The notes: generated from the sequence alone by a model not told the origin. Positions 26,825 to 36,570 are shown, numbered from the stretch's first letter. The stretch is 64,000 nt of DNA from Candidatus Flavonifractor merdavium (GCA_019119335.1 DWXF01000011.1:1-64000); one strand, 5' to 3'. Program-made: numbers and translations.

Positions 26825-28594
26825 ATGAGCCAAGCAGCCTATACCATCCACGGCGTCAACGGCCCCGTGGTCACCGTCACCGGAGGCCGGGGCCTGGCCA
26901 TGATGGACATGGTCAATGTGGGGGAGGAGGAACTCATCGGCGAGGTGGTGCGGGTGGAAGGCGGCCTGACCACCGTGCAGGTCTATGAGGACACCGCCGG
27001 GCTTATGCCCGGCCAGCCGGTGCTGCCCCAGGGAGCTCCCATGTCCATTGAGCTGGGGCCCGGCCTGCTCCATAACATTTTTGACGGCATCGCCCGGCCC
27101 CTGGACGTGATCCAGGACAAAAGCGGCCCCTTTATCAGCCGGGGGCTGAACATCCCCTCCCTGGACCGGGAGAAAACGTGGCAGGTCACCCTCTCGGTGA
27201 AGGTGGGGGACGAGGTGGGCCCCGGAACGGAGTACGCCCGCTGCCCGGAGACCGCCGTCATTACCCACCGCTGCCTGATTCCCGCCGGGCTGTCCGGCCA
27301 GGTGACCTGGGCGGCCCAGCCGGGGGAGTACACCGTGGAGGAGCCTCTGGTGGAGGTCCAGGACCGCTATGGGGCGGTCCACCGGCTCAAGCTGGCCCAG
27401 CGCTGGCCCATCCGCACCCCACGGCCCATGGCCCAGCGGCTGTCCATTGACCGGCCCCTCATCACCGGACAGCGGATCATCGACACCCTGTTCCCCATCG
27501 GCAAGGGGGGCGCCGCCGCCATTCCCGGTCCCTTCGGGGCGGGCAAGACCATGACCCAGCACCAGCTGGCCAAGTGGTCGGACGCCGATATCATCGTCTA
27601 CCTGGGCTGCGGCGAGCGGGGCAACGAGATGACCCAGGCTCTGGAGGAGTTCTCTCAGCTGCTGGACCCCAAGAGCCACCAGCCCCTGATGGAGCGCACC
27701 ATTCTCATCGCCAACACCTCTAACATGCCGGTGGCCGCCCGCGAGGCGTCGGTGTACACCGGCATGACCATGGCGGAGTACTACCGGGATATGGGCTACC
27801 ACGTGGCTCTGATGGCCGACTCCACCTCCCGCTGGGCGGAGGCCCTGCGGGAGATCTCCGGCCGGCTGGAGGAGATGCCCGCCGAGGAGGGCTTCCCGGC
27901 CTACCTGGCCTCCCGCCTGGCGGAGTTCTACGAGCGGGCGGGCTACGTCCGCACCCTGGGGGGCGACGAGGGCAGCGTCACCGTCATCGGGGCGGTCTCC
28001 CCCCAGGGAGGCGACTTCTCTGAGCCGGTGACCCAGAACACCAAGCGGTACGTCCGCACCTTCTGGGGCCTGGACCGCTCGCTGGCCTACGCCCGGCACT
28101 TTCCCTCCATCAACTGGCTCACCTCCTACTCCGAGTACGCCGACGACCTGAAGCCCTGGTACGAGGCGTACGTGGGCAAGGATTTCGTCCCCTGCCGCCA
28201 GCGGATATCCAATCTCCTCCAGGAGGAGGCCAAGCTGATGGAGATTGTCAAGCTCATCGGCGCGGACGTGCTGCCTGAGGACCAGAAGCTGGTCATCGAA
28301 ATCGCCCGGCTCATCCGGGTGGGCTTTCTGCAGCAGAACGCCTACCACGCCATTGACACCTACGTGCCCATGGACAAGCAGCTGAAGATGATGGAGCTCA
28401 TCCTCCGGTTGTACGACGGGGCCCGGGAGCTGGTGGCCCGTGCCATTCCCCTGTCCCAGCTGAAGGCTACCGGCATTTTTGACGAGCTGACCAAGATGAA
28501 GTACGAGGTGCCCAACGAGGACCAGAGCAAGTTCGACGACTACCGGCAGCGGATCGACCAGGCCCTGGCCAAGGTCCATCAGGCCAACAGCTGA
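26825..28594 (+). CDS. ntpA: V-type ATP synthase catalytic subunit A
   Basis: A 589-residue catalytic subunit. Walker A is GPFGAGKT (residues 235-242, Lys241), followed by the catalytic-site CGERGNEM segment (about 263-270) and [13 protein letters not shown] (Walker B region, about 330-342). The non-homologous insertion (about 110-200) that distinguishes A from B subunits is present. Hydrolyses or makes ATP at the A/B interfaces of the cytoplasmic head. It lies 25 bases after subunit E. Confidence 0.97.
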   Translation: MSQAAYTIHGVNGPVVTVTGGRGLAMMDMVNVGEEELIGEVVRVEGGLTTVQVYEDTAGLMPGQPVLPQGAPMSIELGPGLLHNIFDGIARPLDVIQDKSGPFISRGLNIPSLDREKTWQVTLSVKVGDEVGPGTEYARCPETAVITHRCLIPAGLSGQVTWAAQPGEYTVEEPLVEVQDRYGAVHRLKLAQRWPIRTPRPMAQRLSIDRPLITGQRIIDTLFPIGKGGAAAIPGPFGAGKTMTQHQLAKWSDADIIVYLGCGERGNEMTQALEEFSQLLDPKSHQPLMERTILIANTSNMPVAAREASVYTGMTMAEYYRDMGYHVALMADSTSRWAEALREISGRLEEMPAEEGFPAYLASRLAEFYERAGYVRTLGGDEGSVTVIGAVSPQGGDFSEPVTQNTKRYVRTFWGLDRSLAYARHFPSINWLTSYSEYADDLKPWYEAYVGKDFVPCRQRISNLLQEEAKLMEIVKLIGADVLPEDQKLVIEIARLIRVGFLQQNAYHAIDTYVPMDKQLKMMELILRLYDGARELVARAIPLSQLKATGIFDELTKMKYEVPNEDQSKFDDYRQRIDQALAKVHQANS

Positions 28595-28616
28595 CGCCGC
28601 GGAAGGAGCTGATACC

Positions 28617-30032
28617 ATGAAACTGGAATATATCGGCCTGTCTGAGCTGTCCGGCTCCCTCCTTGTGCTGGAGGGGGTACGGGGAGCGGCCTACGACGAG
28701 ATGGCTGAGATTACGCTGGACAGCGGGGAGCGGCGGTGGGGCCGGGTGATCCTCATCGACGGGGACCGGGTGGTCCTCCAGGTCTTTGAGGGGGCCCGGG
28801 GTATTTCCCTGGAAAACGCCCGCACCCACTTTACCGGCAAGCCTATGGATATCGCCCTGTCCAGGGAGATGCTGGGCCGGGTGTTCGACGGTGCGGGACG
28901 GCCCATAGACGGGCTGGGGGAGCTCTTTCCCGAGGTGCGGCGGAACATCAACGGCGCCGCCATCAACCCGGTGTCCCGGCAGTACCCCCGGGACTGCATC
29001 TACACCGGCATCTCCGCCATCGACGGCTGCGCCACCCTGATCCGGGGCCAGAAGCTGCCCATCTTCTCCGGCTCCGGCATGAAGCACAACGAGTTGGCCG
29101 CCCAGCTGGTCCGCCAGGCCAAGGTGGCGGGGGAGGAGGGGGGCTTCGCCATTGTCTTTGCCGCCATGGGCGTCAAGAACGACACAGCGGAGTTCTTCCG
29201 CCGGAACTTTGAGGAGGCGGGGGCCCTCCAGCGGGTGGTCATGTTCCTCAATCTGGCCTCTGACCCCATCATTGAGCGCATCCTCACCCCCCGCTGCGCC
29301 CTCACCGCCGCGGAGTACCTGGCCTTCGACCACGGCTACCACGTGCTGGTGATCATGACCGACATGACCTCCTACTGCGAGGCGGTGCGGGAGTTTTCCT
29401 CCTCCAAGGGGGAGATCCCCTCCCGGAAGGGCTTTCCCGCCTACCTGTACTCCGACCTGGCATCCCTCTACGAGCGGGCGGGCATGATCCGGGGCAGGAA
29501 GGGGTCGGTGACCCAGGTGCCCATCCTCACCATGCCCAACGACGATATCACTCACCCCATCCCCGACCTGACGGGATACATCACCGAGGGGCAGATCGTG
29601 CTGGACCGGGAGCTGGAGCAGAAGGGAATCTATCCCCCGGTGTCCATCCTGCCCTCCCTGTCCCGGCTGATGAAGGACGGTATCGGCGAGGGCTTCACCC
29701 GGTCCGACCACCCCGACCTGTCCAACCAGCTGTTCGCCTCCTACTCCAAGGTGCAGGACGCCCGCAGCCTGGCCAGCGTCATCGGCGAGGACGAGCTCAG
29801 CGACATGGACAAGCGCTATCTGAAGTTTGGCCAGGCCTTTGAGCGGAACTTCCTCAGTCAGGATCAGGGGGAGGAGCGCACCCTGGAGCAGACCCTGGAG
29901 CTGGGCTGGCGGCTGCTCACCATCCTGCCCCGGGGGGAGCTGGACCGGGTGGACGGCAAGACCCTGGACGCCCATTATGTGGAGGGCGCCTGGGAGCGCC
30001 AGGGGGCCGACGGCACAGCGCAGCACATGTAA
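28617..30032 (+). CDS. ntpB: V-type ATP synthase subunit B
   Basis: A 471-residue non-catalytic nucleotide-binding subunit of the A3B3 head. It has the F1/V1 fold but a degenerate P-loop ([11 protein letters not shown], about residue 153), as is normal for B subunits. The [19 protein letters not shown] block (here YCEAVRE, about 247-260) and the PSLSRLM segment near 350 are conserved. GGAAGGAGCTGATACC precedes the ATG. Confidence 0.97.
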   Translation: MKLEYIGLSELSGSLLVLEGVRGAAYDEMAEITLDSGERRWGRVILIDGDRVVLQVFEGARGISLENARTHFTGKPMDIALSREMLGRVFDGAGRPIDGLGELFPEVRRNINGAAINPVSRQYPRDCIYTGISAIDGCATLIRGQKLPIFSGSGMKHNELAAQLVRQAKVAGEEGGFAIVFAAMGVKNDTAEFFRRNFEEAGALQRVVMFLNLASDPIIERILTPRCALTAAEYLAFDHGYHVLVIMTDMTSYCEAVREFSSSKGEIPSRKGFPAYLYSDLASLYERAGMIRGRKGSVTQVPILTMPNDDITHPIPDLTGYITEGQIVLDRELEQKGIYPPVSILPSLSRLMKDGIGEGFTRSDHPDLSNQLFASYSKVQDARSLASVIGEDELSDMDKRYLKFGQAFERNFLSQDQGEERTLEQTLELGWRLLTILPRGELDRVDGKTLDAHYVEGAWERQGADGTAQHM

Positions 30033-30044
30033 GGAGGGGAGCCC

Positions 30045-30656
30045 ATGGCCAACCGACTGCCTACCAAGGGAAATCTGATGGCGGCCAAGCGGTCCCGCAG
30101 CCTGGCCCAGACGGGGTACGAGCTGATGGACCGAAAGCGGAACATCCTCATCCGGGAACTGATGGCCATGATGGACACCGCCAAGGCTTTACAGAGCCAG
30201 ATCGACACCGTGTTCACCCAGGCCTACGCCTCCCTCCAGGCGGCCAACATCCGCCTGGGCATCTGCGACCGCATCGCCGAGGCGGTGGATGTGGACGACT
30301 CTCTGGAGATCCGCTACCGCTCGGTGATGGGGGTGGAGCTGCCCCACATTCCCGGCCAGTCCCCCGCCCCCCGGCCGGAGTACGGCTTCTCGGGCACCTC
30401 GTCCCTGCTGGACGACTGCTATCTGAAGTTCCATCAGGTGAAGGAGCTGACCCGCCGTCTGGCGGAGGTGGAGACCTCCATCTACCGCCTGGCCCAGGCC
30501 ATCAAGAAGGCCCAGAAGCGGGCCAACGCCCTGGAGAACATCGTCATTCCCGACCTGGACGAGACCATCCGGGTGATCACCGACGCCCTGGAGGAGAAGG
30601 AGCGGGAGGAATTTGTCCGCATGAAGGTCATCAAACGGACTAAAGAGAAGAAATGA
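30045..30656 (+). CDS. ntpD: V-type ATP synthase subunit D (central rotor shaft)
   Basis: A 203-residue protein of two long helices forming the rotating coiled-coil axle inside the A3B3 head. The N-terminal LPTKGNLMAAKRSRSLAQTG block and the C-terminal KRANALENIVIPDL stretch (about 165-180) are diagnostic. Start ATG 30045 with AAGGAGGGGAGCCC upstream. It is the last gene of the operon and is followed by a hairpin. Confidence 0.96.
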   Translation: MANRLPTKGNLMAAKRSRSLAQTGYELMDRKRNILIRELMAMMDTAKALQSQIDTVFTQAYASLQAANIRLGICDRIAEAVDVDDSLEIRYRSVMGVELPHIPGQSPAPRPEYGFSGTSSLLDDCYLKFHQVKELTRRLAEVETSIYRLAQAIKKAQKRANALENIVIPDLDETIRVITDALEEKEREEFVRMKVIKRTKEKK

Positions 30657-30657
30657 G

Positions 30658-30686
30658 ACGGGCGCTGCCAGCGGCAGCGCCCGTTT
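30658..30686 (+). terminator. Terminator of the V-ATPase operon
   Basis: ACGGGCGCTGCC and its complement around a 3-base loop (30658-30684), followed by TTTGC. The U-tract is short, but the stem is very stable and sits between converging genes. Confidence 0.65.
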
Positions 30687-30687
30687 G

Positions 30688-31320
30688 CTATGCTCCGATA
30701 CTCTCGATCAGGGCCGTTACCTGGTCTACATTCAGACCAGCAGAGGCGTGGAGGGAAAAGCTGTATGTCCCATCGCTCCACACCGCCAGGAATACAAGCC
30801 CGTTTTCCCCTTTACAGGTGACAGCGTATGCCCCGGCGGTCAGCTCCTCCTCCCAGCCATAAGTGGTGAAGTCCCCGGTGACGTCCCCATTCCCCGGCGC
30901 CATGCGGTAGGTGAGAGTCTGCCCATCGGCTTGCCAGCATACCTCTGCCAGCTCTCCCTGTAGGCATCGGGCGCTCTCCAGGGTGTACCCCTCCGGCAGC
31001 CAGGCGGGGAGCAGCAGGGGATAGGAAAGGTGCTCTGCCAGCTCCCCGGTGCTCTCAAACTGCTGCGCCGACCAGGTGACCTGTACCGGCGGGGTCTCCG
31101 CCGGTGTGCGGGCATCCAGCCACAGGGGAAGGCCCGCCGCGGCGCAGATTACCAGCGCCGCGCAGGCGGCGGCCAGCCGGGGCTGCCACCGGCGGCGGGC
31201 TGGCTTTCGCCCGGTCTCCAGCGCGGTGCGCAGGCCTGCCAGCACCCGCCGCTCCACCTCCGGCGTCACGGCTACGGCGTCCATGATCCTTCGGTATGCC
31301 TGTCTAGTCTCCAAAGTCAT
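30688..31320 (-). CDS. DUF4367 domain membrane protein, probable anti-sigma partner
   Basis: The protein is 210 residues: a cytoplasmic N-terminus (1-45), one membrane helix (about 46-67) and an outer domain (about 75-210) resembling DUF4367, including LPAWLPEGYTLES. Proteins of this layout encoded right after ECF sigma genes usually hold the sigma factor inactive and sense an envelope signal. The gene overlaps the sigma gene by 17 bases. GGGAGGGGG sits just 5' of the ATG; an internal ATG at residue 13 is a possible alternative start. No zinc-binding anti-sigma motif was seen. Confidence 0.75.
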   Translation of the reverse strand: MTLETRQAYRRIMDAVAVTPEVERRVLAGLRTALETGRKPARRRWQPRLAAACAALVICAAAGLPLWLDARTPAETPPVQVTWSAQQFESTGELAEHLSYPLLLPAWLPEGYTLESARCLQGELAEVCWQADGQTLTYRMAPGNGDVTGDFTTYGWEEELTAGAYAVTCKGENGLVFLAVWSDGTYSFSLHASAGLNVDQVTALIESIGA

Positions 31321-31873
31321 CCCCCTCCCAGTTTTCCCGCAGCATCCCCCGGGCCCGGGCCAGCAGGGAGCGCACGGTGGACTCCTTTTTGCCCAGCAGC
31401 CGGGCGATCTCCACGGTGGTGTACTGCTCGTAGTAGTAGAGATGGACCACCGCCCGGTACTTGGGCGGCAGGGCCTTCACACTGTCCCAGACCTCCTCCA
31501 GCCGGGGGTCTTCGTTCTCCGCCGGCAGCAGGTCGCTGAGCTCCTCCTGGGGGTGCCGCCGCCAGTAGCTCAGCCGGTTTTTGCTCAGATTGGCCGCCAC
31601 CCGCAGCAGCCAGGCCTTCTCGTGCTCGGCGCTGGAAAAGGGGGGCGCCTTTTGCAGATATTGCAGCAGCGTGTCCTGGAGCACGTCCTCCGCTTCGTCC
31701 CGCCGGTGCAGGTAGGAGAAGGCCAGGCGCAGAATGGCGTCCCCGTGGCGGCGGAGCGCCAGGGCGGCGTCCTCTAGGGGCTGGGACCTGTCGTTCTCGT
31801 GGGACGTACCCGCCAGCCAGAGCCGCAGCCGGGCCAGCAGCCCTCTGCGGGGCGGGGTGAGCACACCTTCCAT
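31304..31873 (-). CDS. ECF-type RNA polymerase sigma factor
   Basis: The protein is 189 residues. Sigma region 2 covers about 35-95 (YLHRRDEAEDVLQDTLL), and region 4 about 130-180 with the helix-turn-helix YTTVEIARLLGKKESTVRSLLARAR. It lacks regions 1 and 3, as expected for extracytoplasmic-function sigmas. ATG 31873 is chosen since AGGAGG lies 7 bases upstream; the GTG at 31891 would place that site inside the gene. It is coupled to a membrane DUF4367 protein, its likely regulator. The target genes are unknown. Confidence 0.9.
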   Translation of the reverse strand: MEGVLTPPRRGLLARLRLWLAGTSHENDRSQPLEDAALALRRHGDAILRLAFSYLHRRDEAEDVLQDTLLQYLQKAPPFSSAEHEKAWLLRVAANLSKNRLSYWRRHPQEELSDLLPAENEDPRLEEVWDSVKALPPKYRAVVHLYYYEQYTTVEIARLLGKKESTVRSLLARARGMLRENWEGDDFGD

Positions 31874-32029
31874 CCCCATTCCTCCTTTCACCAGGTATAC
31901 AAATCAGCGGGGCAAACCGCTGCACCAAAAAAGTTTTTCTTTTTTGCAGCGCTTTGCCGCCGCCGTTTGTGTATAGGGCAGAGAGCGGACCGCAGGCCCG
32001 CCGCAAAAACAGAAAGGATGCGTATTACG

Positions 32030-32482
32030 ATGAAACTGAAACAGACTTTCCTGGCTCTGTCCGCCGCTGCCGCCATCACACTGTCCGCCGTAGGCTTTGC
32101 CGGGGCCGCCGGACAGTACGATTTGCTGAAGCTAACCATCGACGGCCAGGAGAGCGACACCCAGCTGGCCGTTATGGTGCCCGTCCGGGATCTGGCGGAG
32201 GAGCTGGGCTTCACCGTCACCTGGGATGGGGAGGAGCAGATGGTCACCCTGGACAGCGGCACCATGCACGCAAACTTCACCATCGGGGTTAACTCCTACA
32301 TTGCCGCCACCAGCATCGACGGCATGGTGGGCATGACCGCCCCCTTCACCCTTTCCTCCGCCCCTGTGGTGTCCGACGGGGTGACCTATGTGCCCCTGGA
32401 GCTCTTTACCGTCCTCATGGGCAACCATGCCGACGGGCTCACCGTCACCGATGGGACGGTGGATCTGCGCACGGAGTTTTGA
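32030..32482 (+). CDS. Small secreted protein with copper-amine-oxidase-like N-terminal (stalk) domain
   Basis: The protein is 150 residues, with a signal peptide (about 1-25, cleavage after GFAGA). The rest matches the Cu_amine_oxidN1 fold, recognised by VPVRDLAEELGFTVTWDGEEQMV (about 50-72) and a second half repeat with VTYVPLELF. This domain is a common non-catalytic surface module in Firmicutes. AGAAAGGA precedes the start; an upstream in-frame ATG at 32018 adds four residues. It is divergent from the sigma factor gene, so it may be a target of that sigma factor; this is speculative. Confidence 0.8.
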   Translation: MKLKQTFLALSAAAAITLSAVGFAGAAGQYDLLKLTIDGQESDTQLAVMVPVRDLAEELGFTVTWDGEEQMVTLDSGTMHANFTIGVNSYIAATSIDGMVGMTAPFTLSSAPVVSDGVTYVPLELFTVLMGNHADGLTVTDGTVDLRTEF

Positions 32483-32493
32483 CGCCTTAGTCA

Positions 32494-32527
32494 AAAACGG
32501 ACCGCCCGCCGGGCGGTCCGTTTTTTT
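32494..32527. terminator. Bidirectional terminator
   Basis: AAAAACGGACCGCCC and GGGCGGTCCGTTTTTTT form a near-perfect stem with T-runs on both strands, serving the small secreted protein (+) and the uracil-DNA glycosylase (-). Confidence 0.92.
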
Positions 32528-32530
32528 GCT

Positions 32531-33103
32531 TCAGGTTGCGTAGGTGTGGGTGCAGAGCTCCCGGATCTTGTGCTGGAGGGTTTTCAGGTCCACAAAGGCC
32601 TCCGGCCGCTTGGAGGGGTCCCGCAGCAGGGCGGAGGGGTGGTACATGGCCATCATCCAGATTCCGGCCTTCTCCATCCATTGGCCGTGCTCCCGGGTGA
32701 TCTTGAAGTCCTCCCGCATCAGCTTCATGGCGGCGATCCGCCCAAGGCAGATGATGATTTTGGGCCGGAGCAGGGCCACCTGGTTGCGCAGATAGCCGAT
32801 GCAGGCCTCCTGCTCGATGTTCAGCGGATCCCGGTTTCCCGGGGGCCGGCACTTGACCATGTTTCCGATGAATACCTTCTCCCGCTTCAGGTCGATCATG
32901 GTCAGCATATCGTCCAGCAGCTGGCCCGCCCGGCCCACGAAGGGCCGCCCGGTCAGGTCCTCCTGCTCGCCGGGACCCTCCCCGATGAACATGACCTCCG
33001 CGTCTCTGGCTCCCTCCCCAAAGACCACATTGTGCCGGGTGTCGGCCAGAGCGCAGTTTCTGCAGCTCATACAGGCCTGGTACAGTTCGTCCCAGTCCTT
33101 CAT
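32531..33103 (-). CDS. Uracil-DNA glycosylase, family 4 ([4Fe-4S] type)
   Basis: A 190-residue base-excision enzyme that removes uracil from DNA. The motif GEGPGEQED (residues 41-49) is motif 1 of family 4, and HPSALL (155-160) is motif 2. Four cysteines, Cys14, Cys17, Cys85 and Cys101, have the C-X2-C...C-X15-C spacing that binds the iron-sulfur cluster. ATG 33103 has GAGAGGTGAAGCAT upstream; the open frame extends further 5' without a plausible start signal. Confidence 0.93.
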   Translation of the reverse strand: MKDWDELYQACMSCRNCALADTRHNVVFGEGARDAEVMFIGEGPGEQEDLTGRPFVGRAGQLLDDMLTMIDLKREKVFIGNMVKCRPPGNRDPLNIEQEACIGYLRNQVALLRPKIIICLGRIAAMKLMREDFKITREHGQWMEKAGIWMMAMYHPSALLRDPSKRPEAFVDLKTLQHKIRELCTHTYAT

Positions 33104-33134
33104 ATGCTTCACCTCTCTTTCGGGCTTTTTTGAC

Positions 33135-33163
33135 ATTGTACCATAAGCGGGCGGGGGATACAA
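33135..33163 (-). promoter_or_regulatory. Promoter of the uracil-DNA glycosylase gene
   Basis: Minus-strand TTGTAT (33163-33158), 17-base spacer, TACAAT (33140-33135). Confidence 0.65.
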
Positions 33164-33189
33164 CGCAGAGATTCTGTCAAAAATAACAG

Positions 33190-33218
33190 TTGCAATTTCG
33201 GAAAAAAGCGCATATACT
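33190..33218 (+). promoter_or_regulatory. Promoter of the aspS-gatCAB operon
   Basis: TTGCAA (33190-33195), 17-base spacer, TATACT (33213-33218), immediately before the T-box leader. Confidence 0.75.
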
Positions 33219-33224
33219 ACCTTC

Positions 33225-33487
33225 AACAAAGGCAATGAGGACGACCGCCCCCCGTGAGGGCCGCCAGAGAATCCGGGTCACCGACTGAGAGCCCGGTCCG
33301 GCAGGATGGGACGGCGCAACACGTCTGAGCCTGCGCTTTGAGCCCGTCAGGGGGGTAGAGGCGCACGTCGGCCCGCGTTAAGGGTTACCAAGTGGCTCCG
33401 TCAAGGGCGATGGGGCAACCTACGGGTGGTACCGCGGAGTTTATTCCGTCCCGAAGCTGTGTAAAGGCAGCTTCGGGACTTTTTTTA
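33225..33487 (+). promoter_or_regulatory. T-box riboswitch leader, Asn (AAC) specifier
   Basis: The T-box core GGGTGGTACCGCGG is at 33424-33437. It is followed by a terminator, GTCCCGAAGCTG with its complement (33448-33479) and seven T. In Stem I the 3' side of the specifier loop reads GGCGC-AAC-ACGTCTGAG, which aligns base for base with the Trp leader at 3.3 kb (GTGAA-TGG-ACTTCCGAG) and makes the codon at 33318-33320 AAC, asparagine. The same site read one base earlier is CAA (Gln). This fits the operon, which makes Asn-tRNA indirectly. Confidence 0.9.
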
Positions 33488-33518
33488 TTTTTTCAAGACA
33501 AGAAAGGTTGTGAACGGT

Positions 33519-34817
33519 ATGGAATTTCTGAGCAAACAAACGAAAACAGCGGTGGTGAGCCGGAATAACCAGGCCGTCACCCTTCACGGCATGGTCCACG
33601 CCCTGCGGGACATGGGTGGCATCACATTTCTCACCCTGCGGACCCGGCGGGGGCTGGTTCAGTGTGTGTGTACCGACAAGCAGGCGCTGGACGGAGCGAG
33701 CGAGGGCTGTGCCGTTGCCGTCTCCGGCCTGTGGCGCATCGAGCCCCGCTCCCCCGGCGGCAAGGAGCTGGCGGAGACCCAGGTGACCGTCCTCTCCCGC
33801 CCAGCGGCCCCCATGCCGGTGCCCCTGGCCAAGCGGAAGCTGGACCTGCATCTGGACACCGAGCTGGGCCTCCGGCCCGTGGTGCTCCGCGCCCCCCGGC
33901 AGCGGGCGGTGTTCCGCATCCAGGCGGCGGTATGCCGGGCCTTTCGGGACTATCTCCAGAGCCGGGAGTTCACCGAGATCCACACCCCCAAGATTGTCCA
34001 TGCCGGGGCGGAGGGGGGCTCCAACATCTTCCGGCTGGACTACTTTGGCAGGAAAGCTTTCCTGGCCCAGTCTCCCCAGTTCTACAAGCAGACCATGGTG
34101 GGGGTGTTTGAGCGGGTGTACGAGGTGGGCCCGGTGTTCCGGGCGGAGAAGCACGCCACCCAGCGCCATCTCAACGAGTATACCTCCCTGGACTTTGAGA
34201 TGGGCTTCATCAGCTCCTTCACCGATGTGATGGAGATGGAGCAGGGCTTTTTGCAGTACCTGATGGAGCTGCTGAGCCGGGAGTACGCCGCCGAACTGGC
34301 CCTGCTGAAGGTAGAGCTGCCCGACGTGCGGGCGATCCCCGCCGTCCGGTTCGACGAGATCAAGCGGCTGGCGGCGGAGAAGTACGGCTACCAGATCCGG
34401 GACCCCTATGACCTGGAACCGGAGGAGGAGCATGCCATTGGCCGGTACGCCAAGGAGGAGTGGGGGAGCGACTTCGTGTTCGTCACCCACTACCCCAGCA
34501 AGAAGCGGCCCTTCTACGCCATGGACGACCCCGCCGATCCCAAATTCACCCTGTCCTTCGACCTGCTGTTCCGGGGGCTGGAGGTGACCACCGGCGGCCA
34601 GCGCATCCACGACTACGCCGCCCAGGTGGCCAAGATGGAGGCGCGGGGCATGGATCCGGCGGAATTTGAGAGCTACCTGATGATCCACAAATACGGCATG
34701 CCCCCCCACGGCGGGCTGGGCATCGGCCTGGAGCGGCTGACCATGCAGCTGTGCGGCCTGGACAACATCCGCCGGGCCTGCCTGTTCCCCAGAGACCGCA
34801 CCCGTCTGGAACCGTAA
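33519..34817 (+). CDS. aspS: Aspartyl-tRNA synthetase, archaeal type, probably non-discriminating
   Basis: A 432-residue class II synthetase: an OB-fold anticodon domain (about 15-105) and a catalytic domain with motif 2 FRAEKHATQRHLNEYT (about 210) and motif 3 GLGIGLERL (about 400). It lacks the ~150-residue GAD insertion of bacterial AspRS, so it is the short archaeal/AspRS2 type. In bacteria this type usually attaches Asp to both tRNA-Asp and tRNA-Asn; the downstream gatCAB genes then convert Asp-tRNA-Asn to Asn-tRNA. An Asn T-box in front supports this. ATG 33519 is the start used; an in-frame GTG lies at 33510. Confidence 0.94.
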   Translation: MEFLSKQTKTAVVSRNNQAVTLHGMVHALRDMGGITFLTLRTRRGLVQCVCTDKQALDGASEGCAVAVSGLWRIEPRSPGGKELAETQVTVLSRPAAPMPVPLAKRKLDLHLDTELGLRPVVLRAPRQRAVFRIQAAVCRAFRDYLQSREFTEIHTPKIVHAGAEGGSNIFRLDYFGRKAFLAQSPQFYKQTMVGVFERVYEVGPVFRAEKHATQRHLNEYTSLDFEMGFISSFTDVMEMEQGFLQYLMELLSREYAAELALLKVELPDVRAIPAVRFDEIKRLAAEKYGYQIRDPYDLEPEEEHAIGRYAKEEWGSDFVFVTHYPSKKRPFYAMDDPADPKFTLSFDLLFRGLEVTTGGQRIHDYAAQVAKMEARGMDPAEFESYLMIHKYGMPPHGGLGIGLERLTMQLCGLDNIRRACLFPRDRTRLEP

Positions 34818-34829
34818 GGAGGAAAACCG

Positions 34830-35117
34830 ATGAAGATTACCGAAGAACTGGTGGACTATGTCTCCCAACTCTCCCGTCTCCAGCTGCCCCAGGAGGAAAA
34901 GACCGCTATGGCGGCCCAGCTGGAGGGGATTGTGGCCTACATGGACGTGCTGAACGGACTGGACACCTCCGGCGTGGAGCCTATGAGCCACATCTTCCCC
35001 CTGAAAAATGTGGCCCGGCCCGACGAGGTGGTCCCCTCCGGAGACCGGGAGGAGCTGCTGGCCAACGGCCCGGCGGTGAAGGACGGGGCCTTTCTGGTGC
35101 CCAAGACGGTGGAGTGA
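34830..35117 (+). CDS. gatC: Asp/Glu-tRNA amidotransferase subunit C
   Basis: A 95-residue bridging subunit that wraps around GatA and GatB. YVSQLSRLQLPQEEK at the start and PMSHIFPLKNVARPDEV in the middle (about 51-67) are family hallmarks. AAGGAGG precedes the ATG, 13 bases after aspS. The gene order aspS-gatC-gatA-gatB keeps the synthetase and the amidotransferase, which form a transamidosome in some bacteria, in one transcript. Confidence 0.96.
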   Translation: MKITEELVDYVSQLSRLQLPQEEKTAMAAQLEGIVAYMDVLNGLDTSGVEPMSHIFPLKNVARPDEVVPSGDREELLANGPAVKDGAFLVPKTVE

Positions 35118-35127
35118 GGTGAGGGAA

Positions 35128-36570
35128 ATGGAACTGTATACACTGACCGCCCTGGAGCTGGGGGAAAAGCTCCGCTCCGGCGATGTGACCGGGCAGGAGG
35201 TGGTGGAGGCCGCCCTCTCCCGCATCCAGGCCGCCCAGAGCGCAAACAACGCCTTTATCACCGTGACCGACCCTCCCGTTCCGGCAGCGGAGGGGGCGGT
35301 TTCCTCCCTGGCGGGGGTACCCATGGCCTATAAGGACAACATCTGCACCAAAGGGGTGCGCACCACCTGCGCCTCCAGGATCCTGGGGGACTTCACCCCC
35401 TGCTACGACGCCACGGTGGCGGAGCGCCTGTCCGCCGCCGGGGCGGTGAGCCTGGGCAAGCTGAACATGGACGAGTTCGCCATGGGCTCCACCTCCGAGA
35501 CCTCCTGCTTCGGAGCGGTGAAAAACCCCTGGGACCTGACCCGGGCCGCTGGCGGTTCCTCCGGCGGGGCGGCGGCGGCGGTGGCGGCCGGCGAGGTGTG
35601 GTACGCCATCGGCTCGGATACCGGCGGCTCCATCCGCCAGCCCGCCGCCTACTGCGGTGTCACCGGCATGAAGCCAACCTACGGCACCGTGTCCCGGTAC
35701 GGCCTCATCGCCTATGCCTCTTCTCTGGATCAGATGGGCCCCATCGCCCGCTCCGCCGCCGACTGCGCGGCGGTGCTGGATGTGATGATGGGGAAGGACC
35801 CCAGAGATTCCACCAGCCTGGACGCCCTCGCCGGGGGGCTGCTGGCCTCCCTCACCGGCGACCTGCGGGGCAAGAAAATCGGCCTGCCCGCCGATTGCTT
35901 CGGGGAGGGCCTGGACCCGGAGGTCCGGGCCGCCGTGCTGGCTGCCACCGAGGTGCTGAAGGCCCGGGGAGCCACGGTGGAGGAATTCGCCCTTCCCGTC
36001 ATGAAGTATGTGGTGCCCGCCTACTATATCATCGCCTGCGCCGAGGCCAGCTCCAACCTGTCCCGGTTCGACGGGGTGAAGTATGGCTGGCGGGCTGAGG
36101 GATATGAGGACCTGGGGGAACTGTATGCCAAGACCCGCACCCAGGGCTTCGGCACCGAGGTGAAGCGGCGGATCCTGCTGGGTACCTTCGTGCTGTCCTC
36201 CGGCTACTACGACGCCTACTATAAAAAGGCCCTCCAGACCAAGGCGGTGATCAAGGCCGCCTTTGACGACGCCTTTACCAAGTACGATCTTCTGCTCACC
36301 CCGGTGGCTCCCACCACCGCCCCAAAGCTGGGGGAGAGCCTCAGCGACCCGCTGAAGATGTACCTCAGCGACATCTACACCGTGTCGGTGAACCTGGCGG
36401 GGCTGCCCGGGCTGTCCATGCCCTGCGGCTTTGATCAGAAAGGCCTGCCCATCGGCGCTCAGCTCATCGGCCCGGCCCTGGGGGACGCCGCCGTGCTCAA
36501 CGCCGCCTACGGCTATCAGCTGGACACCGACTGGCACCGCCAGACCCCGAAAGGAGGGGACGCCCAATGA
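35128..36570 (+). CDS. gatA: Asp/Glu-tRNA amidotransferase subunit A (glutaminase)
   Basis: A 480-residue amidase-signature enzyme that releases ammonia from glutamine. The Ser-cisSer-Lys triad is intact: Lys69 (AYKDN), Ser144 (GGSSGG) and Ser168 (TGGSIR), with the spacing (75 and 24) seen in characterised GatA. ATG 35128 has GAGGTGAGGGAA upstream. The stop overlaps the gatB start (ATGA). Confidence 0.97.
   Translation: MELYTLTALELGEKLRSGDVTGQEVVEAALSRIQAAQSANNAFITVTDPPVPAAEGAVSSLAGVPMAYKDNICTKGVRTTCASRILGDFTPCYDATVAERLSAAGAVSLGKLNMDEFAMGSTSETSCFGAVKNPWDLTRAAGGSSGGAAAAVAAGEVWYAIGSDTGGSIRQPAAYCGVTGMKPTYGTVSRYGLIAYASSLDQMGPIARSAADCAAVLDVMMGKDPRDSTSLDALAGGLLASLTGDLRGKKIGLPADCFGEGLDPEVRAAVLAATEVLKARGATVEEFALPVMKYVVPAYYIIACAEASSNLSRFDGVKYGWRAEGYEDLGELYAKTRTQGFGTEVKRRILLGTFVLSSGYYDAYYKKALQTKAVIKAAFDDAFTKYDLLLTPVAPTTAPKLGESLSDPLKMYLSDIYTVSVNLAGLPGLSMPCGFDQKGLPIGAQLIGPALGDAAVLNAAYGYQLDTDWHRQTPKGGDAQ

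Noticed and set aside
26498..28618. A 706-codon open frame on the minus strand
   Set aside because: Opposite the V-ATPase A subunit; composition is antisense-like and no domain is seen.
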